Assembly (NCBI RefSeq): GCF_021398735.1
Contig: NZ_CP090349.1
Span: forward strand, 5,764,001-5,828,000
Direction: 5' to 3'
Source of the DNA: Methylobacterium oryzae
Lineage (GTDB): Bacteria > Pseudomonadota > Alphaproteobacteria > Rhizobiales > Beijerinckiaceae
Length of the DNA: 64,000 nt
In this document: one piece after another, positions 34,015 to 44,976 of the stretch
Position numbering within the stretch: position 1 is the stretch's first letter
Layout of the letters: every line of letters starts with the position of its first letter
Translations under genes and position numbers: made by a program
Notes under the pieces: model-generated
What the model was told of the DNA's origin: nothing
Seen by the model: only the letters and a program-made list of their open reading frames with translations
Database searches by the model: none

Positions 34015-34653
34015 ATGTCGGCAGCGTCGTCCCAGGCCGGGAAGGCGGCGCCGCTCCGCACGGAGCTGGCGGGCCCGCACTTCCTCGACGGGCAGTTCCT
34101 CGTGGCCATGCCCGGCATGGCCGACGAGCGCTTCGCGCGCTCGGTGATCTACATCTGCGCCCATTCCGCCGACGGGGCCATGGGCATCATCGTCAACAAG
34201 GCGGCGACCGACATCAGCATGCCGGACCTGCTGGTCCAGCTCGACGTGGCGCCCGAGGCGGACGCGATCCGCCTGCGCGAGCGGGTCGGCCACATGCCGG
34301 TCCTGATGGGCGGCCCGGTGGAGGGACGGCGCGGCTTCGTGCTCCACAGCGACGATTTCCACATCCAGCAATCGACGCTGATCATCGACGACGGCATCTG
34401 CCTGACCGCGACCGTGGAGATCCTTCGCGCCATCGCCAGCGGCGAGGGGCCGGCTAGCGCCGTGCTGGCGCTCGGCTACGCCGGCTGGCAGGCCGGGCAG
34501 CTGGAGAGCGAGATCATGGCCAACGGCTGGCTCAACTGCCCGGCCGACCCGGCCCTGATCTTCAACGCCGACCTCGACGCCAAGTACGACCTCGCCCTGC
34601 GGGCGAACGGCATCGACCCGGCGATGCTGTCGATGACCGCCGGCCGGGCCTGA
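34015..34653 (+). CDS. YqgE/AlgH family protein (UPF0301)
   Basis: A 212-residue protein of the UPF0301 family. Conserved parts are [25 protein letters not shown] (near residue 22), [14 protein letters not shown] near 50, [14 protein letters not shown] near 100, [15 protein letters not shown] near 155 and [12 protein letters not shown]. Function is uncertain; AlgH in Pseudomonas was linked to alginate regulation. The start at 34015 gives a family-like length, while an ATG at 33982 would add 11 residues. It is followed by a repeat pair. Confidence 0.92.
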   Translation: MSAASSQAGKAAPLRTELAGPHFLDGQFLVAMPGMADERFARSVIYICAHSADGAMGIIVNKAATDISMPDLLVQLDVAPEADAIRLRERVGHMPVLMGGPVEGRRGFVLHSDDFHIQQSTLIIDDGICLTATVEILRAIASGEGPASAVLALGYAGWQAGQLESEIMANGWLNCPADPALIFNADLDAKYDLALRANGIDPAMLSMTAGRA

Positions 34654-34679
34654 GCCGGGCGCGCTCGCCAGGGCGGCAC

Positions 34680-34772
34680 GGCGTCTTCGCGAGCGCAGCG
34701 AAGCAGTCCAGGGCAGCGCGATGCTGGCCGGCGTAGCGTTCCTGGATTGCTTCGCTCCGCTCGCAACGACGG
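34680..34772. repeat. Palindromic repeat pair, copy 9
   Basis: Between the convergent yqgE-like and secreted hypothetical genes. The left unit is TCGC/GCAG (imperfect) with triloop GCA. The right unit is TTGC/GCAA with triloop GGA. The spacer contains GGGCAGCGCGA as in other copies. Confidence 0.88.
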
Positions 34773-34805
34773 TTGCGCCGGGCCGCTGGCCGTCACCGGG
34801 CGGCC

Positions 34806-35792
34806 TTACTCCGGAACGGCGTCGCCGCCGCCGACCGCGTCCGGGTTCATGCCCTCGACCGCGGGCTTGGGCCGCGGCCGGCGGGGCGCCACGGAGGCGG
34901 TAGGCGTCGCCGTGTTGGCGCCGAGCCGGGTGGCCAGGGCCAGGGCGCGGTTCTCCGTCACCCGCAGATGGCAGAACCCGTGCGTGCCCTCGCGCGCGTA
35001 GGTGCGGCAGAGCTGCTCCCGGTCCGACGAGAACGCCGCCTGTTCGCTGACGATCGGCCGGACATCCTCGCGCCGGGCCCGCTGGGTCATCAGCTTGTAA
35101 TTGTCCCGGACGGCCTTGTCGGCCACGCCGCGGGCGGTGTCGAACTCGCCGGCCCGCGGGATCAGGGTGGCGGCGCCCGGCCCCCAGAGGCCGACCGGCG
35201 TGGTCGCGCAATCCGCCGCCGAGAAGGTGCAGACCGGGCCCGAACCCAGGCTCGAGACCAGGACGCCGCCGTCGGTCACGTCGAAGCGCAGCGGGCACTC
35301 GGCCCCGGCGGCCTCGAAGCGGGGCACGCCCTCGGGCTTGCCCTCGGCGGTGAGCGCCACCGGATTGCCGCCCGCGAGCGGCACCGTGCACGAATCCGCC
35401 GGCTGCGAGATCTTGGTCCCCGGCAGCTTGATCCGCGCCGTGACGGCGGTGCCGGAACGCTCCAGCTTCAGGGATCCGGAGAGGCCGTTGAGCTGCAGCT
35501 CCTGGCCGATCACGCCGTCCTCAGAGGGCGTCTTCAGCACGACCGGGCGGGCCGGGACTGGGGCAGGCCGGGGCGCCTCGGGAGCCGCCGCGGGCGGGCC
35601 CGGCTCGCCCGGGGCCCCCGGGACGGGCGCCGGCTCCGGCAGGCCGCGCGGCGGCACCGGCGGCCGTTCCGGCTTGATGCCGAACAGGCGCTCGAAGAAG
35701 TTCTGGGCCCGCGCGGGGGGCGCGGCGAGCATCCCGGGCGCCGCGACGGCGACCGCCAGGATCGGGAGCAGGAGGCTGCGGGTCGGGCGCAT
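34806..35792 (-). CDS. Conserved secreted hypothetical protein, proline-rich
   Basis: A 328-residue protein with a signal peptide (MRPTRSLLLPILAVAVAAPGMLAAPPARA). Residues 42-85 are Pro/Ala/Gly-rich and probably disordered. A beta-rich domain of about 130 residues follows (GSLKLERSGTAVTARIKLPGTK) with paired cysteines (DSCTVPL, AECPLRF, PVCTFSAADCAT). The C-terminal helical part has CRTYAREGTHGFCHLRVTENRALALATRL, somewhat like cysteine-containing lysozyme-inhibitor-type domains, but I cannot assign a family. It is divergent from dnaK. Confidence 0.75.
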   Translation of the reverse strand: MRPTRSLLLPILAVAVAAPGMLAAPPARAQNFFERLFGIKPERPPVPPRGLPEPAPVPGAPGEPGPPAAAPEAPRPAPVPARPVVLKTPSEDGVIGQELQLNGLSGSLKLERSGTAVTARIKLPGTKISQPADSCTVPLAGGNPVALTAEGKPEGVPRFEAAGAECPLRFDVTDGGVLVSSLGSGPVCTFSAADCATTPVGLWGPGAATLIPRAGEFDTARGVADKAVRDNYKLMTQRARREDVRPIVSEQAAFSSDREQLCRTYAREGTHGFCHLRVTENRALALATRLGANTATPTASVAPRRPRPKPAVEGMNPDAVGGGDAVPE

Positions 35793-36184
35793 CGGACTCT
35801 ACGACGGGGACACGAAGTGGCGGGGCCACGCGCAACCCCTTGTCGAAACGTTAACACGCCGTCGATGGCGCCGACGTGGCAGCGGAGCAACAAAATGCAG
35901 CCACGCCACCGGGCCGGCGCCGGCGGTGCGGCGAGATCCTGCCGGAATGCCAAGGGGATGGCGCGGATCCGCGGGGCCGATCCCGCCGCGCAGGCTTCGC
36001 CTTGCGGGCCCGGAACGGGCTTCTTATATCGCCCTCGACGCGGGATTGCGCGCTGGGTTTCAGCCGTTCACGGCCCTTGATCCGGCCCGGGTCCCATACT
36101 CACATCACCCCCGACACCGCCATGGGCCGAGCTGCTTCGGGGCTCGGCGGTCTGCTTGAACGCGACACAAAGAGGGATCCCACC
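35793..36184. other. Upstream region of dnaK without a gene
   Basis: A 392-bp divergent region. I see no gene. A heat-shock-like promoter is proposed at 36074-36099. The segment 36010-36030 (GGGCTTCTTATATCGCCC) is less GC-rich and may hold another promoter. The rest shows nothing recognisable. Confidence 0.5.
36074..36099 (+). promoter_or_regulatory. Possible RpoH (heat-shock) promoter of dnaK
   Basis: CCCTTGAT (36074-36081), 11 bases, then CCCATAC (36093-36099). This resembles the heat-shock sigma consensus CTTGAA and CCCCAT, with a spacer a little short. It lies about 90 bp before the dnaK start codon, where such a promoter is expected. Confidence 0.45.
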
Positions 36185-38101
<1,917 letters not shown>

Positions 38102-38123
38102 GGCGCGGATCTGATACGACCGC

Positions 38124-38155
38124 GCGGGGCCGGAGCGATCCGGCCCCGCCTTTGC
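38124..38155 (+). terminator. Hairpin between dnaK and dnaJ
   Basis: GCGGGGCCGGA (38124-38134) pairs perfectly with TCCGGCCCCGC (38139-38149) around the tetraloop GCGA, followed by CTTTG. It lies 23 bp after the dnaK stop. It may terminate or attenuate the transcript, giving more dnaK than dnaJ. Confidence 0.65.
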
Positions 38156-38352
38156 GTGAGAAGCGTATTCAGAAGCTCCGTCATGCCGGGCCTGCGGGGC
38201 CCGGAACCGGGAGCCGCCGGCCGATCGCGGATCCGCGTCGTCGGCGCCTCCGGTTTCCGGGCTCGTCGCGGCCTCCCGGAACGGCGGCGCGGTGGTAGAG
38301 AAGCGTCGCGGCCCGGGGTACGGGACGGGACGGGAAGGCACCTGAGGGCGGG

Positions 38353-39501
38353 ATGTCGAAGCGGGACTACTACGAGATCCTGGGGGTCACCAAGACCGCC
38401 ACGGAAGGCGAGATGAAGGTCGCCTTCCGCAAGCTCGCGATGACCTATCATCCCGACCGGAATCCCGGCGACAAGGACGCCGAGATCAAGTTCAAGGAAA
38501 TCAACGAGGCCTATCAGTGCCTCTCCGACGGCCAGAAGCGCGCCGCCTACGACCGGTTCGGCCACGCGGCCTTCAGCCAGGGCGGGGCCGGCGGTCCCGG
38601 ATTCGGCAACGAGTTCGGCGACTTCATGTCGGACATCTTCGACAATTTCTTCGGCGACGGCCGCGGGGCCGCCGGCGGTGGCCGCGGACGCGGCGGCACG
38701 CCGGGCCGCGAGCGCGGGGCCGACCTGCGCTACAACCTCGAGATCACTCTGGAGGAGGCCTTCACCGGCAAGGCCGAGACCATCAAGATCCCGACCTCGA
38801 TCACCTGCGAGGTCTGCGACGGGTCCGGCGCGAAGCCCGGCTCGAAGCCGCGGACTTGCCCGACCTGCGCGGGCTACGGACGGGTCCGGGCGGCGCAGGG
38901 CTTCTTCGCCATCGAGCGGACCTGCCCCAACTGCCACGGCCGCGGCGAGATCGTCGACGACCCCTGCACCGCCTGCCAGGGCGCCGGGCGCGTCAACCGC
39001 GAGCGCACCCTCTCGATCAACGTGCCGGCGGGCGTCGATGACGGGCTTCGGATCCGGCTCGCCGGCGAGGGCGAGAGCGGGCTGCGCGGCGGGCCGGCGG
39101 GCGACCTCTACGTCTTCCTGTCGATCAAGCAGCACGAGTTCTTCCAGCGCGACGGCGCTGACCTGTTCTGCCGGGTGCCGATCTCGATGGTCACGGCCGC
39201 GCTCTCGGGCGAGATCACCGTGCCGGTGATCGACGGCTCGCAGACGCAGGTGCGCATCCCGGCGGGGACGCAGACCGCCAAGCAGTTCCGCATCAAGGGC
39301 AAGGGCATGCCGGTGCTGCGCTCGCGGGAGGTCGGCGACCTCTACATCCAGGTCTTCGTCGAGACCCCGCAGAACCTGACCAAGCGCCAGCGCGAGCTGC
39401 TCCAGGAGTTCGACCAGTCGGCCTCCCCGGAGAACCATCCGGAGTCCGCGGGCTTCTTCTCGAAGGTGCGGGACTTCTTCGGGGGCGCGGTCCGGCCGTG
39501 A
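38353..39501 (+). CDS. dnaJ: Chaperone protein DnaJ (Hsp40)
   Basis: A 382-residue co-chaperone that stimulates DnaK ATPase. The J domain has [16 protein letters not shown] and the HPD motif in [10 protein letters not shown] (near residue 35). A Gly/Phe-rich segment spans about 75-125. The zinc domain has four CxxCxGxG repeats from CEVCDGSG to CTACQGAG (about 155-220). The C-terminal peptide-binding domains contain [22 protein letters not shown]. The length and domain order are those of type I DnaJ. Start ATG 38353 follows GAGGGCGGG. Confidence 0.98.
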   Translation: MSKRDYYEILGVTKTATEGEMKVAFRKLAMTYHPDRNPGDKDAEIKFKEINEAYQCLSDGQKRAAYDRFGHAAFSQGGAGGPGFGNEFGDFMSDIFDNFFGDGRGAAGGGRGRGGTPGRERGADLRYNLEITLEEAFTGKAETIKIPTSITCEVCDGSGAKPGSKPRTCPTCAGYGRVRAAQGFFAIERTCPNCHGRGEIVDDPCTACQGAGRVNRERTLSINVPAGVDDGLRIRLAGEGESGLRGGPAGDLYVFLSIKQHEFFQRDGADLFCRVPISMVTAALSGEITVPVIDGSQTQVRIPAGTQTAKQFRIKGKGMPVLRSREVGDLYIQVFVETPQNLTKRQRELLQEFDQSASPENHPESAGFFSKVRDFFGGAVRP

Positions 39502-39577
39502 GGCCGGATCCGAATCCCGGGAAGACCCGTTATGCAAGCGGCCGGCGTGGCTTGCATCCCCTAGGCGCGGCGCCGGC

Positions 39578-39606
39578 TTGACTGTAAGACAGCGCCGTCC
39601 CTAGCC
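39578..39606 (+). promoter_or_regulatory. Possible sigma-70 promoter of the PmtA-like gene
   Basis: TTGACT (39578-39583), a 17-base spacer and CTAGCC (39601-39606). The -35 box is good and the -10 box weak. The predicted start of transcription would be about 30 bp before the TTG start codon. Confidence 0.4.
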
Positions 39607-39640
39607 ATTCATTCTCATCCGGCATCAAGGAATCCAGGAC

Positions 39641-40279
39641 TTGCCGCCGCTCCGCCGTCCCAACGCGAAGGCTCCTGCGGGCAGGAGCGCGATTTTCGGG
39701 CCGCGGCGCGACCCCCTCGAGGACGAGGCCCGATTCCTGCGGTCCTGGCTTGAGCGCCCCCTGGTCACGGGGGCCGTGACGCCCTCGGGCAAGATGCTCG
39801 CCCGGACCATGGCGGCCTACGTCGACCCGCGCCTCGAAGGGCCCGTGGTCGAGCTGGGCCCCGGCACCGGTCCTGTGACCGAGGCGCTGATCCGGCGCGG
39901 CGTCGCGCCGGAGCGGCTGATCCTCGTGGAGTTCAACCCCGATTTCTGCCGCCTCCTGACCCATCGCTTCCCGGGCGTGCGGGTCATCCAGGGCGACGCC
40001 TACAACATGCGCGCGAGCCTCCAGGACGTGCTGACGGAGCCCGCCGCCGCGACGATCTCGAGCCTGCCGCTGTTCACCAAGCCGCTGGAGCAGCGGCTCG
40101 ACCTGCTCAACACCGCCCACGACCTGATGCGGCCGGGCGCGCCCTTCGTGCAGTTCACCTACGCGGTCGTTCCGCCGATCCCGGCCCGCTGCGAGGCCGG
40201 CAGCTACACCGCCGACCGCTCCAACCGGGTCTGGCTGAACCTGCCGCCGGCGCGGGTCTGGGTCTACCGCCGACCCTGA
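39641..40279 (+). CDS. Phospholipid N-methyltransferase-like SAM-dependent methyltransferase (PmtA type)
   Basis: A 212-residue methyltransferase. The SAM-binding motif VVELGPGTGPVTEAL is near residue 68, followed by LILVEFNPDFCRLL near 93, RVIQGDAYN near 113 and SSLPLFTKPLEQR near 137. The last motif and the overall pattern match the rRNA-dimethylase-like group that includes PmtA, which converts phosphatidylethanolamine to phosphatidylcholine via methylations. A TTG start is used because no ATG lies before the SAM domain; AAGGA is placed about 10 bases upstream. No partner genes adjoin it. Confidence 0.85.
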   Translation: MPPLRRPNAKAPAGRSAIFGPRRDPLEDEARFLRSWLERPLVTGAVTPSGKMLARTMAAYVDPRLEGPVVELGPGTGPVTEALIRRGVAPERLILVEFNPDFCRLLTHRFPGVRVIQGDAYNMRASLQDVLTEPAAATISSLPLFTKPLEQRLDLLNTAHDLMRPGAPFVQFTYAVVPPIPARCEAGSYTADRSNRVWLNLPPARVWVYRRP

Positions 40280-40388
40280 CCTGAACACCGCCTGAGCGAA
40301 CAGGTCACGTTTGCGTCAACTGGAAAGGCGCACACCTGGGACACGGCCGGACGCCACAGGGCGACCGGCGTGGATCAGGAGAACGCCG

Positions 40389-40706
40389 ATGTTCACCAAG
40401 ACCGCACGGACCCGTTTGGCCGCCGCCCTGGCCTTCGGCGGACTCGCCTTCGCGGCGCCGGCCATGGCCGCGCCCCTCGGCCGCGATGCCGGCCTGCAGG
40501 CGGAAGCCGGCGACGTCCAGACCGTCCAGTACGGCTACGGCTACGGGCACCGCCACGGCGGCTGGGGTCACCGCGGCTACGGCCCGCGCCATCACCACCA
40601 CGGCTGGGGCCGGGGCCACCATCACGGCTGGGGGCACCGCGGCTTCGGCCCGCGTCACCATCACCACGGCGGCTGGGGCCATCGCCACGGCTACGGCCGC
40701 TGGTAA
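40389..40706 (+). CDS. Small secreted His/Gly-rich repeat protein
   Basis: A 105-residue protein with a signal peptide (TARTRLAAALAFGGLAFAAPAMAA). The mature part is dominated by His, Gly, Trp, Tyr and Arg, with a duplicated module: GWGHRGYGPRHHHHGWG and then GWGHRGFGPRHHHHGGWG, each followed by further His-Gly repeats. There are no cysteines. Such composition suggests metal binding or an unstructured envelope protein; I cannot name a function. The start at 40389 follows AGGAGAACGCCG, which has a good ribosome-binding site. Confidence 0.75.
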   Translation: MFTKTARTRLAAALAFGGLAFAAPAMAAPLGRDAGLQAEAGDVQTVQYGYGYGHRHGGWGHRGYGPRHHHHGWGRGHHHGWGHRGFGPRHHHHGGWGHRHGYGRW

Positions 40707-40722
40707 GGGCTCCGAGCCCGCC

Positions 40723-40755
40723 GCGCCCGGCCACGGCTCCGTGATGGCCGGGCGC
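40723..40755. terminator. Bidirectional stem-loop between the His-rich gene and deoA
   Basis: GCGCCCGGCCA (40723-40733) pairs perfectly with TGGCCGGGCGC (40745-40755). The loop itself contains CGG/CCG. It lies 16 bp after one stop and 5 bp from the convergent deoA stop. Confidence 0.5.
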
Positions 40756-40760
40756 GCCCG

Positions 40761-42065
40761 CTAGCCGGCGCCCACCCGCTCGAGGACGGGCGGGCGCTCC
40801 GGCGGCGCGTTGCCCATTCGGTAGGCCGCCCGCAGCGCGGCCTCCGCCCGGTCCGCGGCGGCCTCGTCGGCCGCGTGGACGATCCCGAGCAGCCCGCCGG
40901 ACGATCCGGGACCGGCGAGATCCGTGAAGCCGACCCGCGGGTCGACCGGATCCTCCGGCCGGGTGCGGCCGCCGCCGAGCCCGATCACCGCCAGGCCCAG
41001 CGCCCGCGTCGCGATCCCCGCGACGGTCCCGTCCTGACGGACCGCCCGGCGCACCGGCGCGGCGGGCAGATGCGCCTCCGGCCGCTCCAGGAGATCGCCC
41101 GGTCCGCCGAGCGCCGCGATCATGCGGCCGAAGCCCTCGGCCGCCCGGCCCGAGGCGAGGGCCTGCTCCAGCCGCTCCGCGGCGCTATCGCGGTCCGGCG
41201 CCAGGCCGCCGACGACCAGCATCTCGGCGCCCAGCGCCACCGTGACCGCGTGGAAGCGCGGCTCGCGGCGCGCGCCCGTCAGGTAGTCGAGCGCGTAGGC
41301 GACCTCGACGGCGTTGCCGGCCGCGCTGGCGAGCGGCGCGTCCATGTCGGTGATCAGCGCGGCGGTGTGCAGGCCGGCCCCCTCCGCAACCGTGACGATG
41401 CTCTGGGCCAGCGCCCGCGCCTCAGGCACGCCCGCCATGAAGGCGCCGGAGCCCTGCTTCACGTCCATCACGAGCCCGTCGAGCCCGGCGGCGAGCTTCT
41501 TCGACAGGATCGAGGCGGTGATCAGGTCGCGGGACTCGACCGTGCCGGTGACGTCGCGGATCGCGTAGAGGCGCCGGTCCGCGGGCGCGAGTTCGGCGGT
41601 CTGGCCGATGATGGCGCAGCCGACCTCCGCGACGACCCGGCGGAACGCGTCGAGCCCGGGCGTGGCGTCGTAGCCCGGGATGCTGCCGAGCTTGTCCAGC
41701 GTCCCGCCGGTATGGCCGAGGCCGCGCCCCGAGATCATCGGAACGTAGCCGCCGCAGGCCGCGACCATCGGGGCGAGCGGCAGGCTCACCGCGTCGCCGA
41801 TGCCGCCGGTGGAGTGCTTGTCGAGGACGGGCCCGGGCAGGTCCCAGGCGAGGATCCGGCCCGATTCCGCCATTGCGCGGGTGAGCGCCACCCGCTCCGG
41901 CAGCGACAGGCCGCGGAAGAACACCGCCATGGCGAAGGCCGCCGCCTGCCCCTCCCCGACCGTGCCGTCGGTGAGGCCGCGGATGAAGGCCCCGATCTCG
42001 TCCGGATCGAGGGGCTGGCCGTCGCGCTTGGCCCGGATCGTCTCCTGAGGCAGCCGCACGCTCAC
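40761..42065 (-). CDS. deoA: Thymidine phosphorylase
   Basis: A 434-residue enzyme splitting thymidine to thymine and deoxyribose-1-phosphate. The signature [20 protein letters not shown] is near residue 113. The phosphate-binding KHSTGGIGD is near 84 and [26 protein letters not shown] near 185. The length matches E. coli DeoA (440). Last gene of the four-gene nucleoside salvage operon: its ATG overlaps the deoC stop by 4 bp, so translation is probably coupled. Confidence 0.97.
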   Translation of the reverse strand: MSVRLPQETIRAKRDGQPLDPDEIGAFIRGLTDGTVGEGQAAAFAMAVFFRGLSLPERVALTRAMAESGRILAWDLPGPVLDKHSTGGIGDAVSLPLAPMVAACGGYVPMISGRGLGHTGGTLDKLGSIPGYDATPGLDAFRRVVAEVGCAIIGQTAELAPADRRLYAIRDVTGTVESRDLITASILSKKLAAGLDGLVMDVKQGSGAFMAGVPEARALAQSIVTVAEGAGLHTAALITDMDAPLASAAGNAVEVAYALDYLTGARREPRFHAVTVALGAEMLVVGGLAPDRDSAAERLEQALASGRAAEGFGRMIAALGGPGDLLERPEAHLPAAPVRRAVRQDGTVAGIATRALGLAVIGLGGGRTRPEDPVDPRVGFTDLAGPGSSGGLLGIVHAADEAAADRAEAALRAAYRMGNAPPERPPVLERVGAG

Positions 42066-42793
42066 AGCGTCCGCGCCCGCATCAGGGTCTCGAACAGGCT
42101 GCTCGCCCCGAGCCGGAAGGTTCTCGGGCTCACCCAGCCGGGACCCATCAGCCGGTCGGCGAGGTCGAGGTAGGTGGCGGCGTCGGCGACGCTGCGCAGG
42201 CCGCCGGAGACCTTCAGGCCCGCGGGGCGGCCGCCGGCGCGGATCTCGGCCAGCATCGCCTCGGCGGCTTCCGGGGTCGCCGAGACCGGGCTCTTGCCCG
42301 TGGAGGTCTTCAGGAAGTCGGCGCCCGCCTCCAGGGCGATCCGGCTGGCCTCCCGGATCCGCTCCGGCTCGGCGAGCGCACCCGTCTCCAGGATCACCTT
42401 CAGGGTCGCGGATCCGCAGGTGTCGCGCACGGCCTCGACCATGTCGCGGGCCACCGCCGCCTCGCCCCGCAGCAGCGCGCCGTAGGGCAGGACGAGGTCG
42501 ATCTCGTCGGCGCCGTCGCGCAGCGCCTCGGCGGTGTCGTCGGTGGCGCGGGCGCAGTCCTCGCCGCCCGCGGGGAAGTTGATCACCGTGGCGATCCGGA
42601 TCGCGGTGCCCGCGAGCGCCCGCGCGCCCTGCGCGACGAAGCGCGGCCAGACGCAGATCGCCGCGACGCCGCCGCGCTTCGCGTCCCGGCAGAGGACGTC
42701 GATCCGGGTCTCGGTGCAGGTCTCGCCGAGATCGGTGAGGTCGAGGAGCGGCAGGGCCCGGCGTGCGACCGCGCCGGCTTCGGGGTCAGTCAT
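42062..42793 (-). CDS. deoC: Deoxyribose-phosphate aldolase
   Basis: A 243-residue class I aldolase cleaving 2-deoxyribose-5-phosphate to glyceraldehyde-3-phosphate and acetaldehyde. The Schiff-base lysine is in [12 protein letters not shown] near residue 168, with [10 protein letters not shown] near 140 and [13 protein letters not shown] near 197. ATG 42793 lies inside the end of the phosphorylase gene upstream (8-bp overlap). The acetaldehyde and triose phosphate connect nucleoside breakdown to central metabolism. No deoB is present in the operon. Confidence 0.97.
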   Translation of the reverse strand: MTDPEAGAVARRALPLLDLTDLGETCTETRIDVLCRDAKRGGVAAICVWPRFVAQGARALAGTAIRIATVINFPAGGEDCARATDDTAEALRDGADEIDLVLPYGALLRGEAAVARDMVEAVRDTCGSATLKVILETGALAEPERIREASRIALEAGADFLKTSTGKSPVSATPEAAEAMLAEIRAGGRPAGLKVSGGLRSVADAATYLDLADRLMGPGWVSPRTFRLGASSLFETLMRARTL

Positions 42794-43610
42794 CGGCTGT
42801 CTCTCCGTCGGGCAGGCCGGCCACGAACGCCCGGACCAAGCGGCCGAGATCCTCCGCGGCCCGGGCCGCGACTTCCTTCGTCTCCGCGTGGTGCGGCGCG
42901 CCGCCGGCAATGCCGGCCGCGAGGTTCGTCACCACCGAGACCGCCGCCACCGGCAGGTCGAGGAACCGGGCGAGGATCACCTCCGGCACGGTGGACATGC
43001 CCACGAGGTCGGCGCCCAGGATGCCGGCCATCCGCACCTCCGCGGGCGTCTCGAAGCTCGGGCCCGAGAACCACGCGTAGACTCCCTCCCCCAGGGGCAC
43101 GCCGCAGGCCCCGGCCGCCGCGCGGAGCCGCGCCCGCAGGTCCGGGTCGTAGGCCTCGGTCATCGGCACGAACCGGGCGTCGCTGGCCTCGCCGATCAGC
43201 GGGCTCAGGCCGGAGAGGTTGATGTGGTCGGCGAGCAGCACGAGGCAGCCGGGCCCGGTCGCGGGCCGCAGCGATCCGGAGGCGTTGGTGAGGAGCAGGC
43301 GGCGGGCGCCGAGGTGCCGGGCGCAAGCGAGCGGCACCCGCATCGCCGCCGGGTCACCGCGCTCGTAGGCGTGGGCCCGCCCCTCGAAGATCAGGACCGG
43401 CCGCCCGGCGAGGCGGCCGCGATGCAGCCGGCCACCGTGGCCGCTGACACCGGGCCCCGGAAATCCGGGGATCGCCGCGTAGTCGACGGCGCGCGCGTCC
43501 GTGAGGGCCGCCGCGATCCCGCCGAGGCCGGTGCCGGTCACCACCGCGCAGGCGTAGGGACCCGCGAAGCCGGCGGCGCGCAGGGCGTCGCGGGCGGCCG
43601 CCTCACTCAC
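42786..43610 (-). CDS. Purine nucleoside phosphorylase (trimeric PNP/MTAP type)
   Basis: A 274-residue phosphorylase releasing purine bases from nucleosides. Conserved parts are VVTGTGLGG near residue 23, GHGGRLHRG near 57, FEGRAHAYE near 74, LLLTNASGSL near 104, GPGCLVLLADHINLSG near 118, WFSGPSFETPAEVRM near 180, and GMSTVPEVILAR near 204. These are the motifs of the PunA/XapA trimeric group, not of E. coli DeoD. It overlaps both neighbours by 8 bp, in the order cdd-PNP-deoC-deoA. Confidence 0.93.
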   Translation of the reverse strand: MSEAAARDALRAAGFAGPYACAVVTGTGLGGIAAALTDARAVDYAAIPGFPGPGVSGHGGRLHRGRLAGRPVLIFEGRAHAYERGDPAAMRVPLACARHLGARRLLLTNASGSLRPATGPGCLVLLADHINLSGLSPLIGEASDARFVPMTEAYDPDLRARLRAAAGACGVPLGEGVYAWFSGPSFETPAEVRMAGILGADLVGMSTVPEVILARFLDLPVAAVSVVTNLAAGIAGGAPHHAETKEVAARAAEDLGRLVRAFVAGLPDGETADD

Positions 43611-44043
43611 CGAGCGTCTCCGGGCCGAAGGATTCCGGCAGCAGCTCCGCCAGCGTGAAGGTGCGGGCGACCCCGCCCGGACCGGCGGCGTGGATCGGGG
43701 TGTCCGGCCGGGCGAACTCGCGGATGCGCTGGCGGCAGGCGCCGCAGGGCGTCACCAGGCCGTTGCCGTCGCCGCAGACCAGGATCGCCGCGATGCGCCG
43801 GCCGCCGGCCGCCACCATGGCGGCGATCGCCCCGGCCTCCGCGCAGGTCCCGACCGGGTATGCGGCGTTCTCGACGTTGCACCCGGCGTGGATCGCGCCG
43901 CGCTCGTCGCGCAGCGCGGCCCCGACGGGGAAGCGGGAATAGGGCGCGTGCGCGTGCGCGCGCACCGCGCGCGCCGCCTCGAACAGGGCTGCGAGCCCGT
44001 CATCGTCCCGTGCTGGGTCCCGTGCTGGATCCGCGGCCTGCAT
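43603..44043 (-). CDS. cdd: Cytidine deaminase
   Basis: A 146-residue zinc enzyme turning cytidine and deoxycytidine into uridine forms. The zinc-site motif is HAGCNVENAAYPVGTCAEAGAI near residues 52-73 (first cysteine-type ligand and the catalytic E) and PCGACRQ near 99. It is a homotetrameric short form. As the first gene of the operon, it supplies deoxyuridine for the downstream phosphorylases. The N-terminal 16 residues contain a small repeat (ARDPARDDDG). Confidence 0.95.
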   Translation of the reverse strand: MQAADPARDPARDDDGLAALFEAARAVRAHAHAPYSRFPVGAALRDERGAIHAGCNVENAAYPVGTCAEAGAIAAMVAAGGRRIAAILVCGDGNGLVTPCGACRQRIREFARPDTPIHAAGPGGVARTFTLAELLPESFGPETLGE

Positions 44044-44107
44044 GGCCGATCTTTGGCACCCGCCGGGGCGCCCTGTCGAGGCCCCGGGCGGGAGTCCGGC
44101 GCGGCGC

Positions 44108-44875
44108 TCAGCGGGTCGCCGGACCGGCGCCGAGGAGGCTCGCCGCCTGACGCAGGTCCGCGTCGCTGCGCGGGCCGCTCAGGGCGTAGGCGGTGTCGCC
44201 CGCGTTCCACGAGACGACGTCGCCGTCGTCCGAGCCGGTGATGAGCGTCGTCGGTCCGCCGCGGATGCCGCGGGTGGCGAACAGCGACGCCTCGCCGAAG
44301 CGCTCGGTCTCCAAGGCGACCTCGATCCCGGTGCCGTGCCGGGCGGGGAAGACCTGGATGTCGCGCACCCGCCAGCCGTCCGGCAGGGCCGGCAGGTCGA
44401 TGCCGGTCGCCGAGCGGAGCCGCGCCCGGTCGTAGACCGGATCGTCGGCCTGGCCACCGATGCTCTTGCGCAGCTGCGCCACGACCCGGGCCTGCCGCGC
44501 GTCGGCGATCAGGGCCGGATCCGGGGTCGCCGCCAGGGTGTCGGGAACGCCGAAGCGGCCGATCTCGTCGTGGGCCAGCCAGCCCGCGCCCACGAGCACC
44601 GCGATCGCGGCGGCCCGCTTCAGGCGCGAGGCGACGCGGCGCCAGCGCAGGTTCCGGTCGAAGCGGCGCGCCAGGACCATGTTCCGGTCCGGCCCGGGCC
44701 CCGGAACGCGCTCGAAGCAGGCCCTGAGGGCGTCGCGATCGTGCATCTCGGCCATCACCCGGGCCGCGGCCTCGGGATTGGCCGCGAGGTGCGCCTCGAC
44801 GTCGAGACGGCGCATCGGGTCGATCTGGCCGTCGACGAAGGCGATGAGATCGTCGTCTGTGATCGGATCGATCAT
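44108..44875 (-). CDS. Anti-sigma factor, single-pass membrane protein
   Basis: A 255-residue protein encoded directly after an ECF sigma gene. The N-terminal 80 residues (TDDDLIAFVDGQIDPMRRLDVEAHLAANPEAA) have the typical anti-sigma helix bundle but no zinc-binding HxxxCxxC motif. One transmembrane helix is at about 90-110 (RAAAIAVLVGAGWLAHDEIG). The periplasmic part is a beta-rich domain (GWRVRDIQVFPARHGTGIEVALE). It probably holds the sigma factor inactive until an envelope or redox signal. The start at 44875 was chosen because upstream codons do not resemble the family. Confidence 0.85.
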   Translation of the reverse strand: MIDPITDDDLIAFVDGQIDPMRRLDVEAHLAANPEAAARVMAEMHDRDALRACFERVPGPGPDRNMVLARRFDRNLRWRRVASRLKRAAAIAVLVGAGWLAHDEIGRFGVPDTLAATPDPALIADARQARVVAQLRKSIGGQADDPVYDRARLRSATGIDLPALPDGWRVRDIQVFPARHGTGIEVALETERFGEASLFATRGIRGGPTTLITGSDDGDVVSWNAGDTAYALSGPRSDADLRQAASLLGAGPATR

Positions 44876-44976
44876 CGTGAAGTCCTCGAATCCAGCGTGC
44901 CCGGAGGCGATCCGCCGGTCGCAATCGTCAGTCGGCACCGGCGCCCGCGGGTGCCGGTCCTTCATCAGCTCCGCGC

